A stretch of 36,517 bases of DNA from a virus. The position numbers and the translations under genes were made by a program. Under the pieces are notes generated by a model, which did not search any database, was not told the DNA's origin, and saw only the letters and a list, made by a program, of their open reading frames with translations. This document shows, one piece after another, positions 30,335 through 36,517 of this stretch. Position 1 is the stretch's first letter; each line of letters begins with the position of its first letter. The stretch is from positions 1 to 36,517 of the IMG/VR virus record IMGVR_UViG_3300027829_000003. One strand, 5' to 3'.

Positions 30335-30520
30335 ATGAAATTAATTCATATTGTTGGATACGTTTTCACGAGTTGTTCTGCATTACCTCAATTAGCACAA
30401 ACAATGGATGACATTGAAACTGACAATGCCATCCGTATTGAGGTTCAAAAAGAATCATTGCAGAAAAGCACTGACCTGCAAATACAGATCAGTGTCACTA
30501 ACAAAGATAAAAGTGTTTAA
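30335..30520 (+). CDS. Small protein with hydrophobic or lipoprotein-like N-terminus
   Basis: ATG with AGGGG 6 bases upstream. The N-terminus MKLIHIVGYVFTSCSALPQL has a Lys, a short hydrophobic run and a Cys, resembling a weak lipobox (VFTSC) or a short membrane helix. The rest is polar (EVQKESLQKSTDLQIQISVT). A spanin-like lipoprotein is a possibility, unproven. Its end overlaps the convergent bet gene by four bases. An inverted repeat (CACTGA/TCAGTG, about 30468-30493) lies in the last part. Confidence 0.45.
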   Translation: MKLIHIVGYVFTSCSALPQLAQTMDDIETDNAIRIEVQKESLQKSTDLQIQISVTNKDKSV

Positions 30521-31251
30521 TTAGTTGATTTATTCACCCAATTTTCGAAGGCTGTGCTAGTTTTATCTGGATCTTTGTTGAAAGCTTCGATCACTTTTCT
30601 AAAATTCCATTTCCTGGATTTCATTACTGCTAATGTGAATTCCTGGAATTTTTCTCTATTTTCCCATTGATCAAGATAAGCATTAATTTCTTCTTGCGAC
30701 AAATCTTGTTCTTTAATGTCTTCCACGATGACTTTATCTGCTTGATCCATTTCTTCCTGGGAGTAAATTCCAGACATTTCAGCTGGAAATGCTTTTCGCA
30801 AAGCCAAAGCTTCTGCGCATTTGGAAAGCTGATTGTGAGGCATTTTCTTCCAGAAATTAGTTCCTGCATTATATTCATCAAAGAAAGCTGTAGCACATAC
30901 TTCATGCCAAGAGCCATCCATTGTCATTTTTTTAACATATGAAGTAGCAGCCATAAGCTTACTATTTGCGTCATAAACATATGTCGGTTCTTTTCCTGGT
31001 GAATAACGATTAGTTCTTTCTGCAATCAATCTTAATCCATCAATTGCAGTTTGAATAGTACGTTGACCGCCTCTGGGAATGGAATAAATTTGTCGCATAA
31101 AGGGATCAAGACCTGTACGCTTACACACATGTAAGAATAATTGGAATTCATCATTGGTCGCACCTTTGCATACAGTATTTTTCAATAAATCAAGTTTATC
31201 TTGAGTAAATTCAAGTGGTATAGGTTCAATTTTTTGGATAGCGGCTGTCAT
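30517..31251 (-). CDS. bet: Bet-family single-strand annealing protein
   Basis: 244 residues, the size of lambda Bet (261). Family sequence is plain: GATNDEFQLFLHVCKRTGLDPFMRQIYSI (about 31-58), RTIQTAIDGLRLIAERTNRY (about 64-83), then YVKKMTMDGSWHEVCATAFF and LSKCAEALALRKAFPAEMSGIYS. It anneals complementary single strands, paired with a 5'-3' exonuclease, which is the gene upstream in the same operon. Supports recombination-dependent replication or end repair. ATG has AAGGAAA upstream. Confidence 0.93.
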   Translation of the reverse strand: MTAAIQKIEPIPLEFTQDKLDLLKNTVCKGATNDEFQLFLHVCKRTGLDPFMRQIYSIPRGGQRTIQTAIDGLRLIAERTNRYSPGKEPTYVYDANSKLMAATSYVKKMTMDGSWHEVCATAFFDEYNAGTNFWKKMPHNQLSKCAEALALRKAFPAEMSGIYSQEEMDQADKVIVEDIKEQDLSQEEINAYLDQWENREKFQEFTLAVMKSRKWNFRKVIEAFNKDPDKTSTAFENWVNKSTN

Positions 31252-31315
31252 AATTTCCTTGTATTAATTTTATATTTCTGATAAAGTTCGTTGGTTATCC
31301 TTAAGTTTTTTTAGG

Positions 31316-31340
31316 TGAAGGAACGGATTCCTTCATTTTA
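31316..31340 (+). terminator. Hairpin between bet and the exonuclease
   Basis: Perfect eight-base stem TGAAGGAA (31316-31323), loop CGGA, TTCCTTCA (31328-31335). On the rightward strand it is followed by TTTTATATATATT, so it may stop opposing transcription; in the leftward mRNA it is an intercistronic hairpin without a U-tract. Confidence 0.5.
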
Positions 31341-31901
31341 TATATATTCACTGATGTCAGGTATTTTTCTTTTTTTGAATGAATGTCGATATACAATTAA
31401 GTGGTGCATAAACATTTCAAAACTTTCATCATAAATATATATCTTAGGTTTTTTTCCATCTTTGTGTAACTTCACAAATTCAATTCTTGCTATGTTATAG
31501 CCCTTCAGTGAACATAAATATTTATATGCAGCCCCTTGTAAGGGCCATGTGATATTTTCATTCGCAGAGGTCTTGAGATCAACTAAAACCAAATCATTTC
31601 CATCTTGGTAAATGGCATCAATTTCACCAGTGATCAGATGTTTATCGCAATAAATCCGTTTTGGTTTTTTAATAAACTCTTTCTCTGGAAAATATTGCTT
31701 AAAGCTATTGATGTATCCTACGTGTTGATTATCGCATCCGAAATCACCTAATTGCGAAATCAAAGTATCGCAAATTTCATGAACGATGGTTCCTCTTTCA
31801 CCAGCTTTTCTCAAAATTTCAGGATCTACTTTGTAATAACCTGAAGCAAATCCAATAACTTGAGTTACTCGATCATAATCTTCAATAATATGCTGCAACA
31901 T
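31338..31901 (-). CDS. PD-(D/E)XK exonuclease, partner of Bet
   Basis: About 187 residues. The frame opens at 31967, but ATG 31901 has GGAGG 6 bases upstream and gives a natural start (MLQHIIEDYDRVTQVIGF). The nuclease core has GTIVHEICDTLI (Glu), TGEIDAIYQ (Asp) and LVLVDLKTS (Asp-x-Lys), then LQGAAYKYL, matching RecB/Cas4-like PD-(D/E)XK nucleases. Next to a Bet protein it is the functional counterpart of lambda Exo, resecting ends to make 3' single strands. It overlaps the upstream gene by 20 bases. Confidence 0.85.
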   Translation of the reverse strand: MLQHIIEDYDRVTQVIGFASGYYKVDPEILRKAGERGTIVHEICDTLISQLGDFGCDNQHVGYINSFKQYFPEKEFIKKPKRIYCDKHLITGEIDAIYQDGNDLVLVDLKTSANENITWPLQGAAYKYLCSLKGYNIARIEFVKLHKDGKKPKIYIYDESFEMFMHHLIVYRHSFKKRKIPDISEYI

Positions 31902-32172
31902 GTGATTCCTCCATTTCTTCAAATAATATGCTTTCAAATTGATCAAAATCACGTCTAATAGCAGCAAAATCCTTTTGATTTAAATTAAATTCCTGTACTA
32001 AAGTGTTGGCGTCTGGTAAATCATGTTCCCAACTATCAATAAGTAACATGATAAATTTCTCTAGGTGTAGAGGATGGATTAAGTCAGAAAGCTGTTCTAA
32101 CATCAGCTTTCTGTGCTTTTCCATTTCTTTTTCTACAAATTCTTCGTATGTTTCCATGTATGATAAATTCAT
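31882..32172 (-). CDS. Hypothetical protein of the recombination operon (96 aa)
   Basis: ATG 32172 with AGAGGA upstream. Helical, acidic protein (METYEEFVEKEMEKHRKLMLEQL, FIMLLIDSWEHDLPDANTL). It ends inside the exonuclease gene, so it is translationally coupled. It may be an accessory such as an SSB-like or Gam-like factor, but no motif supports either. Confidence 0.6.
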   Translation of the reverse strand: MNLSYMETYEEFVEKEMEKHRKLMLEQLSDLIHPLHLEKFIMLLIDSWEHDLPDANTLVQEFNLNQKDFAAIRRDFDQFESILFEEMEESHVAAYY

Positions 32173-32173
32173 T

Positions 32174-32356
32174 TTATCCTCTTATGTAATATTCAATTTC
32201 TTTAAGTTCATTGGACAATCTATAGATTTCCCAGCTATATCGTTCTAACATAATAGAAATATCTATATTAAAAAATTTATTTTCCTGCGATTGATCTATC
32301 ACTTTCTCTAATAAATTGTGTAGCTTCTGGGCTACTAGGATGGCTTCGTCTAGCAT
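32174..32356 (-). CDS. Small helical protein, first of the leftward operon (60 aa)
   Basis: ATG 32356 with AAGGAA 5 bases upstream. Helical (LVAQKLHNLLEKVIDQSQENKFF; RYSWEIYRLSNELKEIEYYI). One base separates it from the next gene. It opens the recombination operon and lies beside the divergent regulator promoter. Unknown function. Confidence 0.55.
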   Translation of the reverse strand: MLDEAILVAQKLHNLLEKVIDQSQENKFFNIDISIMLERYSWEIYRLSNELKEIEYYIRG

Positions 32357-32372
32357 AGATGTTCCTTTTGGG

Positions 32373-32401
32373 TTGATAGGTTATCTTCATTTTGATATAA
32401 T
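32373..32401 (+). promoter_or_regulatory. Near-consensus promoter of the regulator genes
   Basis: TTGATA (32373-32378), 17 bases, TATAAT (32396-32401), with TGA before the -10 (extended). The best promoter in the window. It drives the Xre pair rightward and overlaps the leader of the leftward operon, so regulation of the two directions is likely linked. Confidence 0.8.
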
Positions 32402-32411
32402 ACCATAATCG

Positions 32412-32425
32412 TAACAGATGTGTTA
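32412..32425. promoter_or_regulatory. Operator-like palindrome after the promoter
   Basis: TAACA (32412-32416), GATG, TGTTA (32421-32425): a 5-bp inverted repeat with a four-base spacer, about +4 to +17 from the expected start of the rightward transcript. Well placed for autoregulation by one of the two downstream Xre proteins. Confidence 0.5.
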
Positions 32426-32452
32426 TTTAAAATCAAACAAAAATGTGAGGAT

Positions 32453-32659
32453 ATGAGATTAAAAGAATATATAAACAAGTTCGAAGTCACTGGTGCTGAG
32501 CTAGCTAGAGCTACGAAAGTATCTGCCATGACAATATCAAGAATTATAAATGGATATGTTCCATCATTAGAGATAGCAGCTAAAATCGAAGATGCAACCT
32601 TTGGAAAAGTCAGAATGCGTGATATGTTACCTAATAAGGAGGAAGAAAATGGAAATTAA
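32453..32659 (+). CDS. Xre-type helix-turn-helix regulator 1
   Basis: 68 residues from ATG 32453 (MRLKEYINKFEVTGAELARA), chosen because the sibling gene starts in the same way. The frame opens at GTG 32420 within the operator. The helix-turn-helix is GAELARATKVSAMTISRIINGYVPSLEIAAKIE (about 14-46), a Cro/CI-like fold without an extra oligomerisation or protease domain. Probable repressor that binds the 32412 palindrome. Paralogous to the next gene. Confidence 0.85.
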   Translation: MRLKEYINKFEVTGAELARATKVSAMTISRIINGYVPSLEIAAKIEDATFGKVRMRDMLPNKEEENGN

Positions 32660-32716
32660 AAAAGAATGACTTAAATATAACAATGATGACATTCGTGACT
32701 TAGACTAGAGGAAAGC

Positions 32717-32890
32717 ATGACACTAAGAGATTATCTATTTCATAATAGAATGAGCGTAAAACAATTCAGTGAAACTTTGGATTACAGTCGAACTCATCTT
32801 TCTGGGATAATACATGGAAAGCTGAAACCGAGTAAAAGACTTGCAAAAGCCATTGAGAAGGCCACAAATGGCGAAGTTACAGCTGAATAA
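32717..32890 (+). CDS. Xre-type helix-turn-helix regulator 2
   Basis: 57 residues (MTLRDYLFHNRMSVKQFSET, with the recognition part LDYSRTHLSGIIHGKLKPSKRLAKAIEKAT). The start has AGAGGA upstream. Same length and layout as the preceding regulator, so the two came from a duplication. It may be a Cro-like partner of the first in a switch. Confidence 0.8.
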   Translation: MTLRDYLFHNRMSVKQFSETLDYSRTHLSGIIHGKLKPSKRLAKAIEKATNGEVTAE

Positions 32891-32910
32891 TTACTAAAAG
32901 GAGAATAAAA

Positions 32911-33201
32911 ATGGACTGGGCAATGGTTTGGACAATTATAGGGGTTAACATTGCTGTAACAGCACTTATGGGAGGGTTTATGTTATGGGCTTTTAGTAAG
33001 TTGGACAATGACATAAAAGCTCAAAATACCAAACTTGACAACGACATTAAATCAATATCAACGGATTTAAAGAATGATATGAGATCTCAAGAAGAACGAT
33101 TAAATGCTCAGCTAAATGCTCAGAATGCAAGAACGGATCAACTTTATCAAATGTTCATTGATCTTCTCAAAGAACAGAAATCATCCAGAGCTAACTTTTA
33201 A
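32911..33201 (+). CDS. Membrane protein with coiled-coil tail (96 aa)
   Basis: ATG with AAAGGAG upstream. N-terminal transmembrane segment MVWTIIGVNIAVTALMGGFMLWAF (about 5-28), then a long polar coiled coil with near-repeats (KLDNDIKAQNTKLDNDIKSI) to SSRANF. Topology and the N-terminal WTIIGxN resemble the two leftward proteins at 24735-25153, so a third relative. Holin, superinfection-exclusion or membrane-scaffold roles are all possible. Downstream of the regulators in the same direction. Confidence 0.65.
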   Translation: MDWAMVWTIIGVNIAVTALMGGFMLWAFSKLDNDIKAQNTKLDNDIKSISTDLKNDMRSQEERLNAQLNAQNARTDQLYQMFIDLLKEQKSSRANF

Positions 33202-33319
33202 AGAACTTAAATTTATTCAATATTCTACTGAAAACAGACTTTCTATAGTAGAAACAGTCCTAAAATGTAATGGATGAGCTATTCATGTGAACGAATAAAA
33301 AGCAGAATAATCACAAAAA

Positions 33320-33343
33320 GCGTGCTAGTTAATCCTAGCATGC
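33320..33343 (+). terminator. Hairpin after the membrane-protein gene
   Basis: GCGTGCTAG (33320-33328), loop TTAATC, CTAGCATGC (33335-33343): nine pairs with one G-T. A weak U-tract follows (TGATTTAAT). Its stem bases (TAGCATGC) recur in the hairpin region at 34484-34523. Confidence 0.55.
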
Positions 33344-33388
33344 TGATTTAATAAGTTAAAAAGTCAGATAAAGGTGAAATTTATGGAA

Positions 33389-33523
33389 TTATTGACAGAT
33401 TAAACTAAAAATGCAGTTCATAAAGATCAAAATCCATATAAATATTCCCATCCATAAAAAAAATATTTTAGGTTTGAAATAAAGAACCATCCATTCGTAA
33501 ATTTCTTTGAAAACATCTAGCAT
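33389..33523 (-). CDS. Very small membrane protein (44 aa)
   Basis: ATG 33523 with a strong AAAGGAG site 6 bases upstream; ends TAA. MLDVFKEIYEWMVLYFKPKI leads into a 20-residue hydrophobic helix (FFLWMGIFIWILIFMNCIFS). Single-span protein with a basic or amphipathic N-terminus. Isolated leftward gene in a rightward region. Possibly a membrane-active lysis or exclusion protein. Confidence 0.5.
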   Translation of the reverse strand: MLDVFKEIYEWMVLYFKPKIFFLWMGIFIWILIFMNCIFSLICQ

Positions 33524-33583
33524 AAAATCTCCTTTATAATAACCATACAAAAAAATTTAAAATTTTCTAGGATAAAATTTTTA

Positions 33584-33612
33584 TTGTAATGAGTTGTAGA
33601 AAAAATTATATA
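33584..33612 (+). promoter_or_regulatory. Possible promoter of 33636
   Basis: TTGTAA (33584-33589), 17 bases, TATATA (33607-33612), 24 bases before the next rightward gene. Moderate match only. Confidence 0.35.
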
Positions 33613-33635
33613 TTTTTTAAACCAAAAGAATTTCT

Positions 33636-33929
33636 ATGAATTATGAATATCCCCCTTACATGTATTTAGAACAGGTATTGAATCATTGTCCAAAAGCAGC
33701 TTTTCTTTATTGGAAACTTTGGAGAGAACGAGATGTATTAAACAATGTAAAAATTCCTAAAGATGAAATTCCAGAACTATATGGCTTCACAAAACGCAGA
33801 TTTGATTACGATATAATGCTTCTGATGAATGAAGGACTAATATCCAACAAAATGATATGCGATGAGGAAATAATTTTAGAGCTTGTGGGTTGGGATCAGA
33901 TGGACACAGAAGGTGATTTATTATGCTAA
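33636..33929 (+). CDS. Winged-helix-like hypothetical protein (97 aa)
   Basis: Start ATG after a weak site. Contains YMYLEQVLNHCPKAAFLYWKLWRERD and IPKDEIPELYGFTKRRFDYDIMLLMNEGLI, which has the rhythm of a DNA-binding winged helix as in phage replication initiators. Ends DTEGDLLC and overlaps the next gene by seven bases. No catalytic residues. It could regulate or assist the replication genes downstream. Confidence 0.6.
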   Translation: MNYEYPPYMYLEQVLNHCPKAAFLYWKLWRERDVLNNVKIPKDEIPELYGFTKRRFDYDIMLLMNEGLISNKMICDEEIILELVGWDQMDTEGDLLC

Positions 33930-34225
33930 CATATAAAATATGCCAAGAATGTATTCAAACTCTTGAGAATTACGGATTTCCTGTGTTTGATACTTATATG
34001 AAAATAATTTTTTCTTATGTAGAAAAAAAAAAATTTTTCTATCTAACGTGTAATTGTTCTGAATGTTTTTCTAGCCTACAAATACTCGAATTTCTCGAAA
34101 AAAAAAATTATGTAATTTCTTTAGAAACTGATGAAGGCTTATTTTTGAAACCTTTAGGAATTAAATTTATAGAAGATGGCACTTATCAAGTTTGTTTTCA
34201 TTCAGAAGAAAGTTGCTTTGGATGA
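33923..34225 (+). CDS. Hypothetical protein with Cys-rich segments (100 aa)
   Basis: Overlaps the previous gene. It contains ICQECIQTLENYGFPVFDTYMK, CNCSECFSSLQILEFLEKKNY and FLKPLGIKFIEDGTYQVCFHS. The first and second Cys groups may bind a metal. Two A-tracts (11 at 34023-34033 and 10 at 34098-34107) lie in the gene and make it frameshift-prone. I have seen similarly patterned genes near replication genes, but give no family. Confidence 0.6.
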   Translation: MLTYKICQECIQTLENYGFPVFDTYMKIIFSYVEKKKFFYLTCNCSECFSSLQILEFLEKKNYVISLETDEGLFLKPLGIKFIEDGTYQVCFHSEESCFG

Positions 34226-34238
34226 TAACAAAAATAAA

Positions 34239-34275
34239 AACCACTTAATCAAAATTTAAGTTTTAAATGGTTTTC
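34239..34275 (+). terminator. Possible terminator
   Basis: AACCACTTAA (34239-34248) pairs with TTAAATGGTT (34263-34272) apart from one mismatch, loop of 14, followed by TTTT. It ends the 33636-34225 unit before the replication genes. Confidence 0.5.
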
Positions 34276-34580
34276 GAGATCCTGCTACCTCATTTGGTAG
34301 ATGAATTAAACAACCCTCCCTTTCTATTTTAGTCTTTTATTAGTTTCTATGCAATGAGATTAATCACTCGTAGAGAATATGATGACAATAAATAACGAAT
34401 TAAGTAAAGTGTGCGCAAAAAAGAAAACCCGAGCTTGTAACTCGGGTATTCGGAGCTCCGCCAAGAAGTATTTCTGGAATCTTGGCATGCTAAAGAACCA
34501 TGATAATCAAATCATAGCATGCCCTCTAATTTCACCCAACACTTTTCTGGTTGATCTCGAAAAATTTAACGAGGTGACCA
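34276..34580. other. Hairpin-rich region before the replication genes
   Basis: About 300 bases with no gene of confidence. It holds CTACC/GGTAG (about 34290-34305), CCCGAG/CTCGGG (34428-34446), the palindrome CGGAGCTCCG (34451-34460), GCCAAGA/TCTTGGC (34460-34486), and GGCATGCTA/TAGCATGCC (34484-34523) with inner ATGAT/ATCAT. A 69-codon frame runs through it (34379-34588) but is judged unlikely to be a gene. Candidate replication origin, leader RNA or attenuator of the replication operon. Confidence 0.5.
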
Positions 34581-35315
34581 ATGTCTGAACGATTTATAAA
34601 ATTTATCCCTTCTGAAAAAACTGAATGGCTCATCAAGAAAAATTCTTATGCCTTCTGTCTTTTATGTTTAATTGCTTCTAGAGCTAGGAGATATTCTGGG
34701 CATCTTGATGGCTTGGAAATAGGAGAAGCTCATATCGGCAATTGGAAATCATATGGAATGAGTCAGCAAAATTACCGAACAGCAAAGGATCTCCTTTGTA
34801 AACTAAATATTATTAAAATAATCGAGACAAACAGAAATCGCAAAAATCCAACGACTGGAGTAACGACCTTAGGTACAAAAGTAAAGCTTTTAAATTCAGA
34901 TATTTGGGATATAAATATAGAATCAGCTAACGACTCATCTAACGATGACCTAACGACTCCCCAACGACGAACAAGAAAGAAAGAAAGAAAGAAAGAAGAA
35001 GAGCAAGCTAGCTGTGCGATTTTTTTCGATCGAGTTTCATCCAGTTTCGTCGGCATCACTCAAAAAGACCGCGATGCATGGCAAGTCGCATTTCCGCATG
35101 TCAACCTAGATCGCGAGTTTCTTATCATGCGATCATGGCTTCTTTCAGAGAAAGGGCAAGAACGCAAAGGAACGCGTCAATTCATCGATAAATGGATTAG
35201 CCAGGCTCATACCACTACCTTACCAAAGATAATTCAACCTGAGTCAAAAGAATGCGAAATAGACCCATTCGTGAAAGCAAAGGTAAAGGAAAGATTCTAT
35301 GAAAACGCAATTTGA
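34581..35315 (+). CDS. Replication-initiation-type protein, winged helix (244 aa)
   Basis: ATG with GAGGTGA upstream. Residues 1-85 (FIKFIPSEKTEWLIKKNSYAFCLL...GWKSYG-like WKSYGMSQQNYRTAKDLLCKLNIIKII) match the winged-helix N-domain of phage replication proteins (DnaD/RepA-like). A low-complexity basic linker (about 131-142, TRKKERKKEEEQ), encoded by six AAGA repeats, precedes a C-terminal domain (QKDRDAWQVAFPHVNLDREF onward), which may load the helicase. It overlaps the primase-helicase gene by 17 bases. It probably binds the upstream hairpin region and recruits that enzyme. The specific family is uncertain. Confidence 0.65.
   Translation: MSERFIKFIPSEKTEWLIKKNSYAFCLLCLIASRARRYSGHLDGLEIGEAHIGNWKSYGMSQQNYRTAKDLLCKLNIIKIIETNRNRKNPTTGVTTLGTKVKLLNSDIWDINIESANDSSNDDLTTPQRRTRKKERKKEEEQASCAIFFDRVSSSFVGITQKDRDAWQVAFPHVNLDREFLIMRSWLLSEKGQERKGTRQFIDKWISQAHTTTLPKIIQPESKECEIDPFVKAKVKERFYENAI
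34973..34996. repeat. Six AAGA tetranucleotide repeats in a coding linker
   Basis: Six consecutive AAGA units inside the replication protein gene. A gain or loss of one unit would shift the frame, but the linker itself is flexible. Confidence 0.85.
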
Positions 35316-36517
35316 TCATTTTTTTACACAAGATGCATTGGATTCCGATGGACGAGTTTACTTATGCGATCGAGGATTACACATTCCGGTTTGTCAAAAG
35401 GCAGGAATAGGAAGCGCCGAAGGAAAGATTTATTTTGCATATAGGCACAATGGAGAGATTGTCCGTACAAAATACAGATCCATGAAGGATAAAAAAGACA
35501 CGAAATTCAATTACATCGCGGAAAAAGAAAGGGAAACATTCAGGATGCCCTTTTTTAACCAGCAAACTTGGCCTACAAACGATTATCTTATCATAACCGA
35601 AGGAGAGTTTGACTGTATTGCATTATTGCAACTGACGGGCTGTAATGTGGTTTCTTTGCCAAATGGTGCAACTTCTTTGGAATCTACATTTCGAAACCAT
35701 TACGAATATCTTCAGCAATTCAAAGTAATTTATCTTTGCATGGACATGGATGAAGCAGGAGATAAAGCGGCAAAAAAAGCGATGTCCTTGATTAGTCCTG
35801 GAAAATACAGGCGATTGATTCTTCCCTGCAAAGATGCAAATGAATGGATCATGAAAAACCCAGAAGTAGAACTTGTAGATTTACAAATGCTGATGTTGAA
35901 TGCTCAATCCATTCAAGATAAATCTTTTACTGATATTAGAGAACTGGACGATGATGTTTACAACGAAATACGTTTAGGTGCTTCTACAGGTTGGAGTAAG
36001 TTAGATGAAATTTTAGGTGGTCTGAGAGTTGGTGAAGTAACTGTCATTTCAGCTGATACTGGAAGCGGAAAATCTACATTTTGCATCAATCTTCTTTATA
36101 ACTTAGCAAGTCAATTTGAAGGTGTTTGGATAAATAGCTATGAAATGCATTATAAAATTGTCTCAAGAAAACTAGCCAGTTTTGTTTTAAAGAAGAAAAT
36201 GAAATTCGAAAAGTTCAAAGAGCAAGACAAATCAATTTATCTTGATTGGTTATCAAAGCATCGATGTTTTATCAATAAAAGCACCTCAAAAGTGGATTTA
36301 CAAAGCCTTCGAAAGCAATTTGAGATAGCTTCTTATGCTTATGATATTAAATATATTTTCATTGATCATTTAGACTACATTCACTCAGCAGGTAAAAAAA
36401 ATACTTTACTAGAAAATATCGATGATTCTATGAGAGAACTGCATTCTTTAGCGATGGAATTCAATGTCTCAGTGATCCTTGTAGTACATCCTAAACAAAT
36501 ACAAAATGCATCTCAAG
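35299..36517 (+). CDS. Primase-helicase, N-terminal 406 residues (cut by window end)
   Basis: ATG 35299 overlaps the previous gene. An RNA-polymerase/primase part (about 1-90, LCDRGLHIPVCQKAGIGS...) precedes a TOPRIM domain: ITEGEFDCIALL (about 99-110) and the metal site MDMDEAGDKAA (about 149-159). The RecA-fold helicase follows with Walker A ADTGSGKST (about 253-261), Walker B YIFIDHLDYI and the H motif region VVHPKQ at the end. No zinc-binding domain is seen at the N-terminus. The gene resembles Twinkle or T7 gp4 enzymes that prime and unwind DNA. The end, in the first base of a codon, joins in sense with 1-168 after a short gap. Confidence 0.9.
   Translation, partial: MKTQFDHFFTQDALDSDGRVYLCDRGLHIPVCQKAGIGSAEGKIYFAYRHNGEIVRTKYRSMKDKKDTKFNYIAEKERETFRMPFFNQQTWPTNDYLIITEGEFDCIALLQLTGCNVVSLPNGATSLESTFRNHYEYLQQFKVIYLCMDMDEAGDKAAKKAMSLISPGKYRRLILPCKDANEWIMKNPEVELVDLQMLMLNAQSIQDKSFTDIRELDDDVYNEIRLGASTGWSKLDEILGGLRVGEVTVISADTGSGKSTFCINLLYNLASQFEGVWINSYEMHYKIVSRKLASFVLKKKMKFEKFKEQDKSIYLDWLSKHRCFINKSTSKVDLQSLRKQFEIASYAYDIKYIFIDHLDYIHSAGKKNTLLENIDDSMRELHSLAMEFNVSVILVVHPKQIQNASQ

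Larger units (their letters stand above)
33202..33635. other. AT-rich spacer with hairpin, leftward mini-gene and promoter
   Basis: 434 bases. It contains the hairpin at 33320-33343, a 44-codon leftward ORF (33389-33523) and a weak rightward promoter (33584-33612). The remainder, 33202-33319, holds scattered AT-rich sequence and no gene or repeat I can support. Confidence 0.6.

Noticed and set aside
30335-30520. PQ-loop transporter protein
   Set aside because: SALPQLAQT resembles a PQ-loop half, but the protein has only one short hydrophobic segment and 61 residues.
34428-34446. Leftward intrinsic terminator
   Set aside because: On the minus strand CCCGAG/CTCGGG is followed by TTTTCTTTTTT, a good terminator, but no leftward gene lies upstream of it within the right part of the window. 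It is treated as part of the hairpin region.
34379-34588. 69-codon ORF before the replication gene
   Set aside because: Most of its length is occupied by consecutive inverted repeats, composition is irregular, and there is no convincing ribosome site. It is kept only as a low possibility within the hairpin-rich region.
1-36517. CRISPR array
   Set aside because: No regularly spaced repeats with unique spacers were seen. The only tandem repeats are short coding ones.
1-36517. Recoding of TGA as tryptophan across the genome
   Set aside because: TGG is used for Trp throughout, and several genes end naturally at TGA with a following start (for example 17882, 29793, 35315). The TGA before the connector gene is better explained by a deletion scar or a non-standard start.

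Overview
The window looks like an almost complete genome of a tailed, AT-rich bacteriophage with a podovirus-like (P22-like) head and tail layout. The last gene at the right edge (from 35299) encodes a TOPRIM primase fused to a DnaB-like helicase and is cut off just after its VVHPKQ motif. The first 168 bases of the window encode the C-terminal end of the same kind of helicase, starting SSAIKQYAD. The two edges therefore look like the two sides of one gene, and the molecule is probably circular or circularly permuted, with only a short piece missing at the join. Shine-Dalgarno sites, sigma70-type promoters (TTGACA, TATAAT) and intrinsic terminators point to a bacterial host. The host cannot be named from the sequence.

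Layout. (1) 1-829: helicase end, a small gene and a RusA-like Holliday junction resolvase, all rightward. (2) 810-3225: a mostly leftward accessory block of small genes, including a ribbon-helix-helix regulator and a two-helix membrane protein, plus one rightward zinc-ribbon ORF. (3) 3355-15244: packaging and head genes: TerS, TerL, a degenerate tyrosine recombinase, a P22-like portal, an HNH endonuclease, small basic proteins, a coiled-coil scaffold, and a major capsid gene split by a group I intron that carries a LAGLIDADG gene on the opposite strand. (4) 15310-29503: connector, tail, internal virion or ejection proteins, and three beta-rich fibre or spike proteins. The block is interrupted by three leftward small membrane-protein genes. 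(5) 29650-30520: a cluster of very small Lys/His-rich proteins and one membrane or lipoprotein-like ORF. (6) 30517-32356: a leftward recombination operon with a Bet-family annealing protein and a PD-(D/E)XK exonuclease. (7) 32373-33201: a divergent promoter with an operator-like palindrome, two tandem Xre-type regulators and a membrane/coiled-coil protein. (8) 33389-36517: small genes, a region rich in hairpins, a replication-initiation-type protein and the primase-helicase.

How it fits together. The primase-helicase, winged-helix protein, annealing protein, exonuclease and resolvase form a replication/recombination set that uses the host DNA polymerase, since no polymerase gene is visible. 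TerS/TerL and the portal package DNA into a shell made by the scaffold and the spliced capsid protein. No recognisable endolysin or complete integrase is present; several small membrane proteins are the only lysis candidates.

The most unusual features are the number of homing-endonuclease genes and remnants in the structural region (one intact HNH, one antisense LAGLIDADG in an intron, two HNH scars), the apparent ATT/ATC start codons of the portal and connector genes, a tRNA-like element with a CAT anticodon, and the integrase-like gene that lacks its catalytic residues.
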